This document shows positions 29,913-43,300 of a stretch of 64,000 nucleotides of DNA, piece by piece; the stretch's first letter is position 1, and every line of letters begins with the position of its first letter. The translations under genes and the position numbers were made by a program. Where the stretch lies: the NCBI RefSeq assembly GCF_037038585.1, contig NC_092523.1:26913501-26977500 (forward strand), given 5' to 3'. The notes under the pieces were generated by a model that ran no database searches, was not told the DNA's origin, and worked only from the letters and a program-made list of their open reading frames with translations. This DNA comes from Patagioenas fasciata. Taxonomy: Eukaryota; Chordata; Aves; Columbiformes; Columbidae.

Positions 29913-32900
29913 TACTTATATCAAAGTATGTGACGTAAAATACTCTTGATGATCTGTAAATAACTACTTCACCGTTCCAAGGATTTTATATCAAAGTAGG
30001 CAATTATGTTATATATACAAGAGATTAAAAGTCACCCAACTTCCCTGTCTATTGCAAATTGCTCCCTCAGTTCCTTCTGACCCTTTTTGATTTAACATAT
30101 TGAATAGAGGAGGAAAGAATTCTAGAAATTATCTGAGTGCTCAGGGTTGTTTTTTTTTTTATTCTATTGTTACATGTACATCTAATGATCAATAAGGTAA
30201 TATCTTATAGTCAGCTGAACCAATTCAAGCTAACCCAAATCTTTCCTGAATGTGGCTTCTCTAACAAATACGTACATAGAGAAGACGAAAACAAAAAGAT
30301 AGATCAAGTGCTAGCAGGAAAATGTATTTTTGTGGTGGAAATGTGCTATGTAAGAGATTAATGGGGAATTTATAGACATTAAAATACAATAATGTAAGCT
30401 CAATAATAAAAGACTTACAATATCTATATACAAATGGAAAGAAGTCTAACAAAGCAGATAAGAAAATGAGAGAGCTAGTCATATGAAGAAGAGTAGGATA
30501 TTATGGGCCTAACTTAAATCTGACTTGAATATTGCTTTAACTGGGCTATTAACAATAAAAGATATAGATTAGACTAAGCCATCAGAAATGTGGAACAGAA
30601 AGTCTGTGAAATGGAAAGCCTGTGCCTTCCCTATAAGCAACAGACCTTAGGAATGAGACTGCTTTATTTGGGGCAGAGAACCTGGAGAAAGGTAAAGAAA
30701 TGTTGTAATACCAGCTTAAATCAACCAGCAAATTCAATATGGAGAAGAGATGTTTGGGTTTTCCTTCCAGCTGGTCCACGCCATGCTATGAGAAAAGGCG
30801 GAGGGGAGTCAAAGGGTTCCCTTTTGGATGCTTTCCCATGGCAGATGTTTGTACAGGCATCAATTTACTTGTTCCTTGAGCAAAGAACAGTGGCACCCTG
30901 GTCATTCCTAAGGCTGCAGTGTCATTCAGGGTAGAATTTGAATCAGTCCCAAAGAATAAACTAGTTACAAGAATATTCTCTACTGAGCCTTCTCCAGAAA
31001 CAACAGCTCGAGTGTGAAATGACTGAGTAAATGAAAAGGCATATGGAAAGGTCAATAGAGCTGTAGGAGTAACGGGAGATTGTCTTAACCTAGTCATAGA
31101 TTTGAGATAATCAAGTGGAAGAAATGAATCTGGTGGTATTTATATATATATGCTATTTTCTAAATAATTAGTTTCAAAATAATTCCAGCACAAATACTGC
31201 TGAGAATGACAAAACCTAGAAATATGGAGAAGTAAGTATAAAGGATGTCAAGCATAAACCTGAAATTAAAAGAAAAAATAGATGTGAAAAAGAGGTGTAT
31301 TCTGTGAAACATCAAACTAGCATGTTTCAGGAACTTATAATTACAATCCAATGGGCTGAGGTACTAGGGAATAAAGAGAGATTTCAACATTATTATTGAG
31401 CACACTAAAGATACTTTGTGCTTCAAGAAGGTAATAAATGTAATATAAACAACTGTACATAAAGTACTAATAAAATATTAACACAGAATTAAGAACATGG
31501 CCAACTTTGGATTTGACTAATAAAGCTTATCTTAACCTTGGTTTCAGTTTTACAAAGTGTACTTTGTACTGTAAATTATGAAAAATCGTAGGTGTTGCTT
31601 ATTTTTCCATCTGCTGGACATCAGGAATTGAAGTATCTTATTCCTAAAATTCACAAAACAATCAAATCTTCAAACTGACTTTTAAAAACACTTTATTAAT
31701 TTATTCTTTATGTATTTTGCAAATGCATCTTAGACCTGTATTTGGCATCCTGTGCTCTGTCAGCTCTTGGGGTCACCAAAAGTTGTTTAAGGTAAGCAGA
31801 ATTAATGCTATGAGGTTGAAGTTTACTACATGGTAGCTCATGCCCCCTTGCAAGGGATGCTAATAAAAAAAGTTGAAATCACTATCTTAGCTGAATATAA
31901 GACTTATCATCTTCCACAAAACAGGTGTAAGTGGCCTATTTTTATAATCTCAGAGCTTTTTATAATGTAAAATTATCATGTAAGGTCCTCAGTTATACTG
32001 TGGGATGTTTGCACCACTTGGGTAACGAAAGGTGCTGTACCAACAACTTTGGGAACTCTATGCATAATTCAAAATAGTCCAGAGGCTGTTTAAAGTCATG
32101 TAGTTTCCTACATTAACCTAAAACTAACTTTGGTTCTCATGTGGTTTAGTGTTGTGCAACAAATTACTGAAAACACTTTTTGCAACTGAGATGGAAGCAA
32201 AAAAAAACCACTTGAGTATAATTTTGTGGATTAATTTTTCAGACTGTGACCTGCATGAATACTTACATGCTTTTTCTTGGTTTATTTCCTATCTGTCAAG
32301 TTGATGACAGCTTTTGCTGGCACACACAAGAGCAGCTTCACCTTTCCAAAGTGAATATCTTATTTCTAAGATGCATGATAGAAAAAGAGAATTGTGCTAA
32401 GGCACAATATAATGAAGAAGCATATTCTAAATATTTAGCCCAGAGAGACCGCATCACATGTTAATCAGAGGAGAATGTGGCCTACAAGATCATGTTTATC
32501 TCTGGGAGAAAATGCATACTTTTTTCAGTAATGTTAAACAAGGAATGAGTGTGGCCAAACTTTGTATGTGTGGAAGGAATATGGTCTCAACTGGTTTATT
32601 CATTCTTTAGGCATTATGCTGTAACATATAATTAGATTTCTGCTACACAGCTAATCATAGAATTTGGTTTTAGATGAAGTAGAAAGGCTGGCTTATATCC
32701 ATGCATTTTTACTGTATTAAAAGAAAATTTGTCGATAGTGTCAAATTCATACTCATAATATCTCTGGTTGAGAGTGTCCTACCTAGGAGCACATACCTCT
32801 ACATTTTAATGGTGTCATGACCAAAGGACCAAGACCTTTAAATTTTTCTATTTAGAAAGAGGTAAAGTCGAAATACTGTTGGTCTTCTTGAAAGTTACCC

Positions 32901-34725
32901 AGTTTAGTTTTCTCATGCTTACACTTAGTGTTACCTCTATTAGTTTAGTGATAATAGGCTCATGACATAGATCAGAACAGACACTGGCCAGAGGAGCCTA
33001 CTCTTGATGATAGGTAATAAATTATGTGGTGGACCATATCCATTCCTAATAGAGCAGTGCATCAGATGCATTTTTATACTGGTGGGTAATAATGCTTCCT
33101 AAATAGATGATTGAGACTATCTGGTCATTGAGAGGTTTATTTCCAGGGAAGAAAGTGATTGCTTTCAATAGCATGGAAATCACCTTGGAAGGACACACTT
33201 CTGTCTTCCACTGATCTATAAGAATAGCATGGAGACGGAAAAGGAGAATGCAGCAGAATAGGACAGCAGAACAGAGATTTCTCTCTCAGAGACTTGAAAA
33301 GCAAAGAAATCGAATGAAAAACTAGCCTCCCTGAAATCATCTGCAAAACTCTCATTTAACCTGATAGGGTTTTGCCTAAGAAATCTAGAGTGTTAACTCA
33401 ACTCAAACTCTGATTAGAAGAAAAGGAAAAATCTAAGTAGAAAAAAATCATACTTCTTATAATGTTGAATAATAATCTGAAGACTTTAACCCTGATGCGA
33501 ACTAACTTGCTTTTCCATTCTCAGCCTTTTCTAGCCCAGTGCTGGCTTGAGGGGATTTGTTACACTTGGATGAAGTATGTGAGACAAAAAGCTCAATGAA
33601 TCATGCAAAAAAGCAGTGAATGTGCTAGGAGGTGCAGAGGAAAAGATTGTCTGTTAGAGCATTAAACAGAAGGGAGAAAGGAAAGGAATCATTTTTTGAA
33701 CACATAAAAATATCACCTGAAACAAAAACCTCCAACTCTACAAAATATATTCTAGTGACGCCAGGGAAAACTGATTTTAAATGCTGTCTTTCAGTGTCTT
33801 GCTTTTATTGAGGTTTATATCTGATCTGTAGTTATTAATGATGAAATCCTCCCATGTCAAGAACCAGTACTGGGCCTATCTACTCTTTAAACCTCACTTA
33901 AACCTTTCCAATAGGATGTAAGCGAGACGATAAAATGCTGTGCACTATTGTGAATATAGCCATAGAACACATTTTCTAGTTTTCATAATGAGATTGAAAT
34001 GCAAGTCATTTTTTCTTCAAATGAGCAGAGAAATACTTTCAACATGGGTCAAAAATGACCCATTGTTTTGTTATCACCTGCATACCTTAGGCAAATATTT
34101 CATTTCATATTCAGTTGTTATATTGCATGGCTTGTTATATAGAGAGTTGTGAGTTAGGTTACATTTATATTGAAATTATAAGTCATGATTCATTTTTTAA
34201 AAGATCCTTTGATAGCACTAAATAGCCTGATTAGAAATATATCATTATGGTACATTATGTCAACCAAATCTTAATGAGGCAGCATTCAGACTGCCTTTAA
34301 TGTTTATCTCTAGTGACGTCCAGAAACGGAGACTGAAGCCAAGCATGGTCATGCTGAGAATGGAAATTTGAGGAGTCTTTTTCATTGGTAATAAACACAC
34401 CCAGCTGGGAGCACAGCTGCTAACCAAGGAACCAAAGCTCTAGCTTCCTGCTACCTGGCAGGGTCTAATTATCAAAAACACCTAGACTGGCTCTCAAAAC
34501 TACAAATGCAGAGTCAGGATTAATTTAGGCATGGTCCAGAATGCTATCAACCAAAGGCATCGAAAACAACAGCATATCACTAAGCAGTGGGGATATTTTA
34601 TACAGTAATATTAATCCAAAGAACAATTAAATGAAATAAAAGTAATGTACTTCCATGGGTATTTAACTTCAAAATCCTATTTGACCCAGTTTGCCTGATT
34701 TCCTTTTACAAAGCCATTTAGGAAA

Positions 34726-34780
34726 ACAACAACAACACTAAAAAACATACAAACAACAACAAAACAAACAAACAAAAAGC
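34726..34780 (+). repeat. (AAC)n/(AAAC)n simple repeat
   Basis: AACAACAACAAC followed by imperfect CAAACAACAACAAAACAAAC. Confidence 0.85.
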
Positions 34781-36613
34781 CAATCTACATTCTCTTCATA
34801 AAAGCGGAACTGTGGAACTTCAACATTTATACAGAAAAATAGCCCTTTTCAGTCAACTTATTTAGCAGATTTAATTAAATGGCAATCTAGAAAATCAGAT
34901 TAAAAGTACTACAGTTGTGTCCATCTTCCTTATTCTTGTTACAAAAACAAATGTTATGATAAAGTAAAAAGCAAAATTGTCTTAGCTATATTTAGATATT
35001 CTTGTAAGTGCAGTGCAATTTCCTGAATTTTGAGAGATTTTAAGATAGTATAGGAAAAAGATTTTATAAAAAATAAAACCTGAATATAATTAGCCTTCAA
35101 AAGGTTTCCTTTGCTTTGTGTGCATCAATAACTATTTCTTTATTCATCTACCAGAAATGGCCAGACTCTATAACCTGCTTTCCTCCACAGAAATGTGAAC
35201 AATATCAATCAGGTATATTTTGTCAACAAATTTTGCCATCAAGTTTTCTATCTGACAATTAATTCTCTGTTTTGGTTAGCATTTGTCCTCCAGGTTTGTT
35301 GAGTAAATCATTCCAATCTATGTTTCTTCTTTCTGTCCATTTCTTCCTATCTTTTAAAATTTTTCCTAGTGCAGGATATAGCTTGCTGTAAACTCTTAAA
35401 AATAAGAAGTGTAATTATTGTACATATATTGTAATGTATGAAAGAAAATGAACTTAAGTCCAAATATGGCCCTTACAGATAATAATACAAACTGAATATA
35501 TTCTGTCCAATGAGCAGATCATGTGTGCATGTTTAGTATATCAGTAAAGTAAATAATTAATTAGGAAGTGATGAATGAATGTTGAAAGATTGTAACCTAC
35601 AAGAGGATGCATGATATAATGCATAAGAAGATCCTTTCTACATTTTCTCTGGTTCCTACCTTACCTGTTCTCCCATTCCACATCTTTGTCTCCTGTCCTT
35701 CCCCCTTACTGTTTGACCCTCTTTAAGTTTCAAGGACCTCCCACTTTCCTATGGGAGTGTTAGTAGACTTTCTGCAGGAGCAACAAGTAAAAATACTATT
35801 TTTCCAGCCGTTTTGCTTCAAGAATTGGAGGAAATGTTTGTAAGTAGGGCAAATCCTTCCTCTTCCTCAGTCTCTCCACCACCTTTTGGACCTGCCTAGC
35901 AGGAGGAACCACAGAAGGACAGACAGTTTTCCTAGAAGAAATTAAGAAAACTCTCTTAGCACAAACTATTGCTTCACAACATATGCATAGGAAGTCTGAG
36001 ATGACAAAAACCTCCACAGAAACCTCCCAATGGTCTTACTTTGGGATCACTTTGTCTGGCACTTCACCAAACAGTGAAGCATGCAAAATTTCATGGGAGG
36101 TGAGATTTCTTTATCTCTTGAAGCATTTTGATCACTCTTGAGTTCTTTAGCTTCAACAATCTGCGGATTCATGGCTATGTGACAAAAATCTTGTAGGACT
36201 TCATGAAGCACTGTTCCTCACAAGGACAAGCCACCATATGACATGTTGCAATGTGTATCTTGTGCACTCTGTTCTTGTGCAGCTGCAGAAGGACATCACA
36301 CTCAGATAAACTAAGGCAATGTGTGTATGCATGCCAGAGCTCTGTTTCAAGGACATTCAGGTACTCCCAATAACTACAAATCACATCCGAAGGATAGGTT
36401 GAGCCACATTGATTTTTGGTATGGGGATTTATGGTCACCATGGTTTTGAAAAATGGACAGTACTAAGATAATATGTCTAAAGTGCTTATAGTCTTTTCCT
36501 TCATGTACCATCATAAAGTCATGGCAAACAGCAGCAACAGTTCAGGCATCTGTCTTTCAGACAATTTAAAACCTTCACCATAACTATCACTCTTAGCCTC
36601 TCCAATCACTTAC

Positions 36614-36939
36614 AATTTCATTTTCATTCAAAATCAGAGTTGAAGTCCAGATATTTTTCAGTTTCATGCATCTGTCATTAAATGATACAATTCTTTCTTG
36701 CTCCTCAGTGTGTTTTTTCTTCATTACAGTAACTAAGAAAATAATTTTCTCAATCACTGTATTAACTGCAGTTTTGTCCGGTCTTCCCATTCTTGCAGAC
36801 ACCCTCAGCACATTCTGGTGTGTGTTCCTGCAGCTGACTTCACCATTCATCACGGGGACTCTTGGAGGGCTGGTCTGAACATGACCCTGAAGAAAACGTA
36901 GGGAAGCACCCGCAGACTTGAGCAACTCTGATGGACAGG
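36614..36939 (-). other. Candidate exon of an unrecognised gene, 108 open codons
   Basis: Seen on the minus strand: a strong acceptor (TTTCCCTTTCACTTTCAG|CC, AG at 36941-36940), 326 bases open in the phase-1 frame, and a good donor (GAAATT|GTAAGTG, GT at 36613-36612), so phase 1 to phase 0. The encoded segment begins CPSELLKSAGASLRF, contains VPVMNGEVSCRN, AVNTVIEKIIFLV and FNDRCMKLKNIW, and has three cysteines and a Lys/Glu-rich middle. I do not recognise a family. It could be an exon of a gene between YIPF7 and KCTD8, part of a lncRNA, or chance: open runs this long are expected a few times in 64 kb of this composition. Confidence 0.3.
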
Positions 36940-37871
36940 CTGAAAGTGAAAGGGAAACAGTTAAATGAAGAACAACATTATTTGCCCTTCTTCATAGTTC
37001 TCTACCATTAGACTATGTCACAAGAGGGTTCAGCACTCAGGAATAGATGCTGATTTGTGAGAACGCAAGGCACAGGCTGTATATGCATTTGCAAGCATGT
37101 TGTGTAGGATCAGAGGATAAAAGCAAGCTTAATCATTTTTATTAATTAATCAACAGCAAAACTGCTTCTTAGAAGTGCATGAGGTTTCTATTATCTTCTT
37201 TCTAGGCATGAGCTTTCTACTCATATTAAGGAGACTTATGTGAGCTTAGTTATTATGATGCTAATTTAGTTATCAAACAATATTTTTCTTTTCCGAGTAG
37301 TCTAACTGTAATTTTCTAGGACATACTTGTATCTTTTTCATCAATAGATGTGCCTGTGGTTTGCACTGACACTTGCTAAATACAATATGATATTTATTTC
37401 AACACACAATATGGACTATCCTTAATTCCTTCTTATTCTTATCACTTGGAACAGCTTGATTATGAGTATGTGATACACCTGTACCTCATTGGAATTATCT
37501 CATATTGAAAATTTCCTCCCATAGGAAACAGAACTATAGATGCAAAGTGTTTTTTTAGTGACTTATCTATTTCTACTGATTTTGAAAACTCTGTATCAAA
37601 TTTTATTACCCAGAGTTATAACTCCCAAATCACACTTTGTAACTGTGTTGTCCTAAAATGCTGCCAATTTAGGAGCTCCATTTCTTCTGTAGATGGGGGA
37701 ATAACTGTGCAAATTGTTCAAGAGGCTCAGATAAGTTTCTACCGGCTGTTACCAGTATAGTAATGGTATGGGCAAAGGAAGTCAGGATTCCACCAAACGC
37801 AAACCTTTCAAGCATTTCTTGCTTATTTAGCATGGGAAATAACATCTCCATTAGATCTGTTTTGTACTCAC

Positions 37872-37907
37872 AGCCAGCTGAGATCTTCCTGGTGCAATTG
37901 GTCCCTC
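37872..37907 (-). other. Possible 36-nt mini-exon
   Basis: Minus strand, with a good donor (CAGCTGGCT|GTGAGTAC) but only a weak AAG acceptor. Open in phase 1 to phase 1, reading GTNCTRKISAG with one N-glycosylation sequon (NCT). Listed only because its phase fits between the segments at 48.0 and 36.9 kb. Confidence 0.12.
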
Positions 37908-39979
37908 CTTAATACAAGCACATATATGACTATCTTCCATCTTGTTTTTAATCAGAGGAGAACTCAGACAAAAAATGCAAGACGAAAATCTACTTTAACC
38001 TACTACAGATATTAAATGGTCAACATATAGTTAATGGTACTTTGTTACGTTTGAGGAAGGTTGTTACAGCAGCCAAAAGAAACACACCTATATATCATAG
38101 TGCAGTGTAACATCTAGCAAAAAACGCTTGATGCTGCCAGCTTCCTGGTAAAAATCCCTCTTAAATCACAATAAAAGACTCAATCCCAGCATAATACTTT
38201 CTGAAAATAAAAATATGGCCTGCCAGTATCCTGCCTTAGCTGGGAGGTAGGGAAGATTTCATTCACTGTTTATCAGTGTTTATGTTCATGCCCTTTCTGT
38301 ACAGATGGAAATGTAGTGAAGCAGAAGCTATTTGGGGAATATAAGCAGGCTGGCAAAGACTTACAGTAAGATATGAAAATAAAAGGCTAAGTCCTATGTG
38401 TTAGAAATCGTAATGCAAACTAGCTCAAAATCTGGGATGAATCCTTCACTTTTACAAATGCTGTTAGTTTTATTTCTGCAGTTTCTAGTGTTGATTTTCT
38501 TTTAAAAAGAGTTCTTAATAAAATGATTGTTTTATACTTCAGTTACATAGAGATGAATAGCTGACCAAAGAGGAAGAAAAATATGATGTCGGATTACTGT
38601 GTCTGAAAGTTTGTCGAACTTTCATGAGAGTGTTAAATGTGCCAGTGTCAGTGGTGTCTTCCATCATGTATTTATCTGGTTCCAGTATTAATAAATGATC
38701 TTGAGGTCTCCTGTGGGATTGACAGAGTATGACCTTGGATGATGGAGGATATTTATGGCATATCTCTGCAGTCTTTCGGAAGTGTGAGTTTCAAAGTATT
38801 GGAAACAATAATTTAAATTGTTAAATACACATATCCAAACATGCATAGGTACTTTTTCTTGAAGGTTAGACAAATCATGAATCCAGAAAACAAAAGCAAG
38901 AAGAAACCCCTCCGACCCCTCTACACAGGTCTACCATCTTGAAGTTGTTGCTTGGCACATGCAGCTAAGCTTAACAACAGGCAAGCAAGGAAGGAAAGAA
39001 ATTTATGGATGTGCCACAGTCCCCGAGGTATTAGCTTCTTTGGGCTCTGCCTTGATCTTTGACTCTGACCTTTCTCCACCTCAGGTTTGTTGCCAGAAGG
39101 CTCATCCATGTGCATTGCACTGTAGTGCTGATCCAGGACTTAGACTGCTCTTTTCCTGAGGAGAGCCCACTTAAGAGTGGTTTTCTCTAGCCTAGGATGA
39201 AACTCTTCTCATTTGCTTAGAAAAAGTAAAGGGTTGAGCTGAAGTAGCTAAAGTAGGTGTCTTATCGTTATTTATTATAATTTAAAGCATGATGAAATAC
39301 AAAATAAACACTGAGAGTGAAATGTTTGTCTTAGGACAGAGTATCTCTGGAGCCGCTTAAGCCCTTCACAATTAAAACATCATGATAAATGTTAGTGTTT
39401 TGGAATCAGTCCCTTTCCCTTAGTACTTCCACAAAAACCTTGAAGTTTGATTTAAGGAAATTTTTAGGTCATCTAGTCTGTCCCATGCCAGGCTTGGATT
39501 ACGCTCACTGATATTATGCCAGTTTTCTAGCCACCTCCAGAGTAGCAGCTTTTTTTTTTTCTCTTTGTCAAGGATAGTGTTTTACTGGCAAGAATAATAT
39601 GAAAAAAAAAAATACTGCAGTATTTTCTATGGAGGCCAACCAAAAAAAAAAAAAAAAACATATGGAAGTAAGGGAAAGAAACTGAGAAGAGAGAAAAGGA
39701 GGAAAGAAATATGGCAAGAGCACAGGAGAATAAATAAGACATTAGGAAGCAACAGCAAATCAGCAGTGAAAATAACAGAAGTCTAAAAATAAAAAATTCT
39801 TAAAATGCAAATTGGGGATTCCTTTTTTTTGTTTTTTAATCCTAAAATAATGTAATGTTTGAATAAAATTACCAGAAAGACAAAAAGATAAGAAAAGCTG
39901 GTCAACCTTTTCTTTTTTTTTTTTTTTCTCTATTCCTTGGTATTTTTCTGCCCTGTACCAATTAAATTCTTTGTCACAC

Positions 39980-40317
39980 TTTTTTTTTCTTTTCTTTTCT
40001 TTTCTTTTCTTTCCTTTTCTTTTCTTTTCTTTTCTTTCCTTTTCTTTTCTTTTCTTTTCTTTTCTTTTCTTTTCTTTTCTTTTCTTTTCTTTTCTTTTCT
40101 TTTCTTTTCTTTTCTTTTCTTTTCTTTTCTTTTCTTTTCTTTTTTCTTTTCTTTTCTTTTCTTTCCTTTCCTTTTCTTTTCTCTACTCTTTTCTTTTTTC
40201 TTTCTTCTTTTCTTTCCTTTTCTTTCCTTTTCTTTCCTTTCCTTTTCTTTTTCCTTTTCTTTTCTTTTCCTTTTCTTTTCTTTTTTCTTTTTTTTTTCTT
40301 TTTTTTTTTCTTTTTTT
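39980..40317 (+). repeat. (TTTTC)n homopyrimidine tract
   Basis: About 340 bases consisting almost only of T and C, built on the pentamer TTTTC. Some 20 uninterrupted units lie at about 40038-40140. To the right it decays into TTTCC, CTTTTTT and (T)n variants. A single A occurs near 40184. The minus strand is pure (GAAAA)n, an expected triplex-forming and replication-slippage-prone sequence. Long 'FLFFSFLFFS' and 'KKRKEKK' frames here are artefacts of the repeat. Confidence 0.98.
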
Positions 40318-43300
40318 GTGAGTAACTTCCTTTTTCCTTTTTAGCCAGGTATCTTAAGCAGTGTTTTTCTGCACTGTTGGGGTATCCCCTCACTACTACT
40401 TTCTTAATGCAGTGCATCAACCTTTATTATGCATCAGTGTAGTGATTTATTCATTATACAATAGCCACCCTATTTGACTATCTAGTATGATCATCAATTT
40501 TAATACAACATTTTTTGAGAGTGATATATTTTCCTGTTCAAAGAGATGAGAAATAATAACAGGGACTCGAAGAATACATGAGGACTAAAAAAATAACAAT
40601 CTGTATTTCAAATGAAATGAGAATTCCTAGTAGTTTGCTTGCCTTTCAATATCTAAAATGATAACAAAGTTTACTTTGTTAATCTAGGAATTGAAGTACA
40701 TGACAGTCAAAAATGGGCAATAATCCTGAATCAAACCTCTTCTGTAAAATCATTAATTATTACAGGGGTGTGTAGCTATAATCCAAATTTGTAAATATAT
40801 ATAAAGACATTATTAAGCATAGTAAAAATGCAGACCTTTGCCAAGATATTCAAGAGTGATTTTCCAAGCTTTATTTCTCTTAAGGATACTTAAGTTCTCC
40901 CTGCTTTGTTGAAATGTTTTTTGTACTCCCACACACAATGATGACATTATGGCCATGAAAATTTTTGTTATTCATAAGCAATTTTCTTCTCTCAGACGAT
41001 TTTGTAAAAAACTGTTATAAACATTAAGTTCAGAAGTGGGCACGTACATCTGTACTGCTTTGTCACCAGAAAACTACAAAATGCTTCTCAGGGTATGTAG
41101 AAACTCAGAATTTGTATCATAAGGGCTAAAATGGAGACTCTAAAGAACCTATGTCCCAGAGGCTTGTAGTGACTGGAAATTTGTTAGGTGAAAATTCCCA
41201 GGACATCAGTTCTAGTTGCTCATTATTACAGGCAAAAACATCAAACCAAATCTTTTAGATTCCTCTTCTAGATAAATCCTCTATTTCTTTTTTTATGGCA
41301 GTATTACACTGGCATCTTATATTTATCTGGTGGCACGCAATGAGTTATTTAATAGAAAAACAAGTATTTCCACTACTCTGTCATTTCAATCAGAAAAGCC
41401 CACTCTTTATAGAAGAAATTCTTGCTTTAAGCCCCTAAGTTCATGCCCTCATTTTTAATATTGTTAAACTTCAGCTTTGCTTTACCTTAAGGCAAGTTTT
41501 TATTTTATATTATATTCTAGTCCTTCTCTAAACTGGAAATATTTCACATCTGATGCCCCCACATTTTGCAGCAAAAATTATGGTAGCACTATCAAAGTTG
41601 CAATGCAATCAGTATGATTTTTCTAATAAAGATGAGATCTACATATAGGGAATTTTTTGCTGCTTGTCCAATTGAAACTGCAGGCTTTTTCTTTGCTTCA
41701 AAAATAGTGGCAACTGAATCAGCCAACAGAAAACACAGTCTTGCACGTCAGAGTTAATAGTTATTTTCATGACATCTTTCAAAAACTTTTCCCCATATGC
41801 TTTATCACAATTAATAAAAATGCAGGATAGGTCTGCCAAGTTTCTCATGATATATGGCCAACCAAAATAGCTCATGTTTCATATATAACACTTCCAGCTG
41901 AGAGAACCAAATCTACTGCTGTACTGAGGACCATGCTGTCTTGGTACTGGTGGGGAAGGGTCATAGTTAACAGGAACTCTTAGAGAAGCTTTCCAGAAAC
42001 ACACTGGCATTTACATGAAAAAATATAGCAGGTCCTTGAAATATATATAGAAATAAATTAAAATCAAAATACAAGCAGAAACTCTCAATTTATTAGTCTG
42101 CTTTGAATATCTGAAAAGTAAATCTTGCTAAATCCCACACATGCCTGCAATCAGATATAGAGACTATAATGGAGTATAGCATTGATTTTGTGTGTGTGTG
42201 TGTGATTTTGCCTCTAGTTTCATCTCTCTCCTAACATTTCTCTAGATGAGCACCTCTGAGGTAGTTTCATTAGTAGTAACAACAGTGAGAGTGCTGTTTC
42301 AAGCAGGAAATAGTAACCATTTAAATAACACACTGCTTACAGCTGCTTGGCATAAACCGAGGTAAGATAACATAGTGGTTAAACTCCCCATAGTCATTAC
42401 AACTTGCCTACATTTATGCTCCATTCCAAATGCTGAATACAGTCCTCAGGACAAAGCTGCAATGTTCAGGCTGTTGCTTAGATACTACTTTCACAGGCTT
42501 CATATGAAAAATCTACATATACAGGCAAATAAATAGATAAGAGTTAATAGGCTGCACTCAGACAAACACAAATCACTTTTTTTACACTGTATTTGAGGAA
42601 GGAAGAAATAAATGTGGAATACATGGAACACTCACACAATCACCTGTGCTTTACTGGAATGCCTTCTCCATGCACAGATATTTGGGGTCAATCTGTCCTA
42701 ACGAAAACATGTTACGTGAATTTGCATTAATTTGAGTCACCCAGTTTATTTACACTTATTCTTGCTGTATAGGATATATACCTGCATATTGTGTTTGGCT
42801 GCTTATACAGGAGTCTCTTATAATTTGTGACCTTGCAACAACAGGTCGAAACCAAGATCATACCCTAAACTTGGAAAATCACATTAGTCACACCATGGGC
42901 TTTATTTCCTAACCCAGAGGAGTTAAATTTGCAATGGTTCACATATTCTATTCAGAATACCCAAATTATATCTAGTGAAAACTGCTTTACTAAAAATAGA
43001 TGCTGTTCTGCATGTTCTGCATAAGTATTGGTTCCTGCTATGCCATTTCCTCAGTTTAAAGGAAAAAAAAAAAAACAAAAAACAAAAAACAGGCAATTTT
43101 TGGTGTGTGTTCTGCAGATCTTCTTAGAACAAATAATTCCTGACTTGGAGCAATACACTAAACAAACTGAGGGTTATGTAAAAGCTGATAGTTACAACAT
43201 GACAACACCAGAGCATTACCTATTATGTAGTAATGGTGATGCATACTATTCTTGTGATACACACCACAAATTATATAGGAATTTTGAGTAGTTCCATTTC

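Larger units (their letters stand above)
23709..36613. other. Intergenic DNA, no confident gene
   Basis: A gene-poor interval. Small minus-strand frames ending in hydrophobic stretches behind splice-like acceptors occur at 29543-29656 and about 31170-31225. None can be assigned. Confidence 0.6.

Noticed and set aside
35796..35965. Segment after a good minus-strand acceptor (TTTCTTCTAG) near 35940
   Set aside because: The phase that would follow the 36.6-kb candidate hits a TAG after 11 codons, and no usable donor or polyadenylation signal was found close by.
39937..40420. Three long Phe/Ser- or Lys/Arg-rich frames of 116-148 codons
   Set aside because: Translations of the TTTTC tract.
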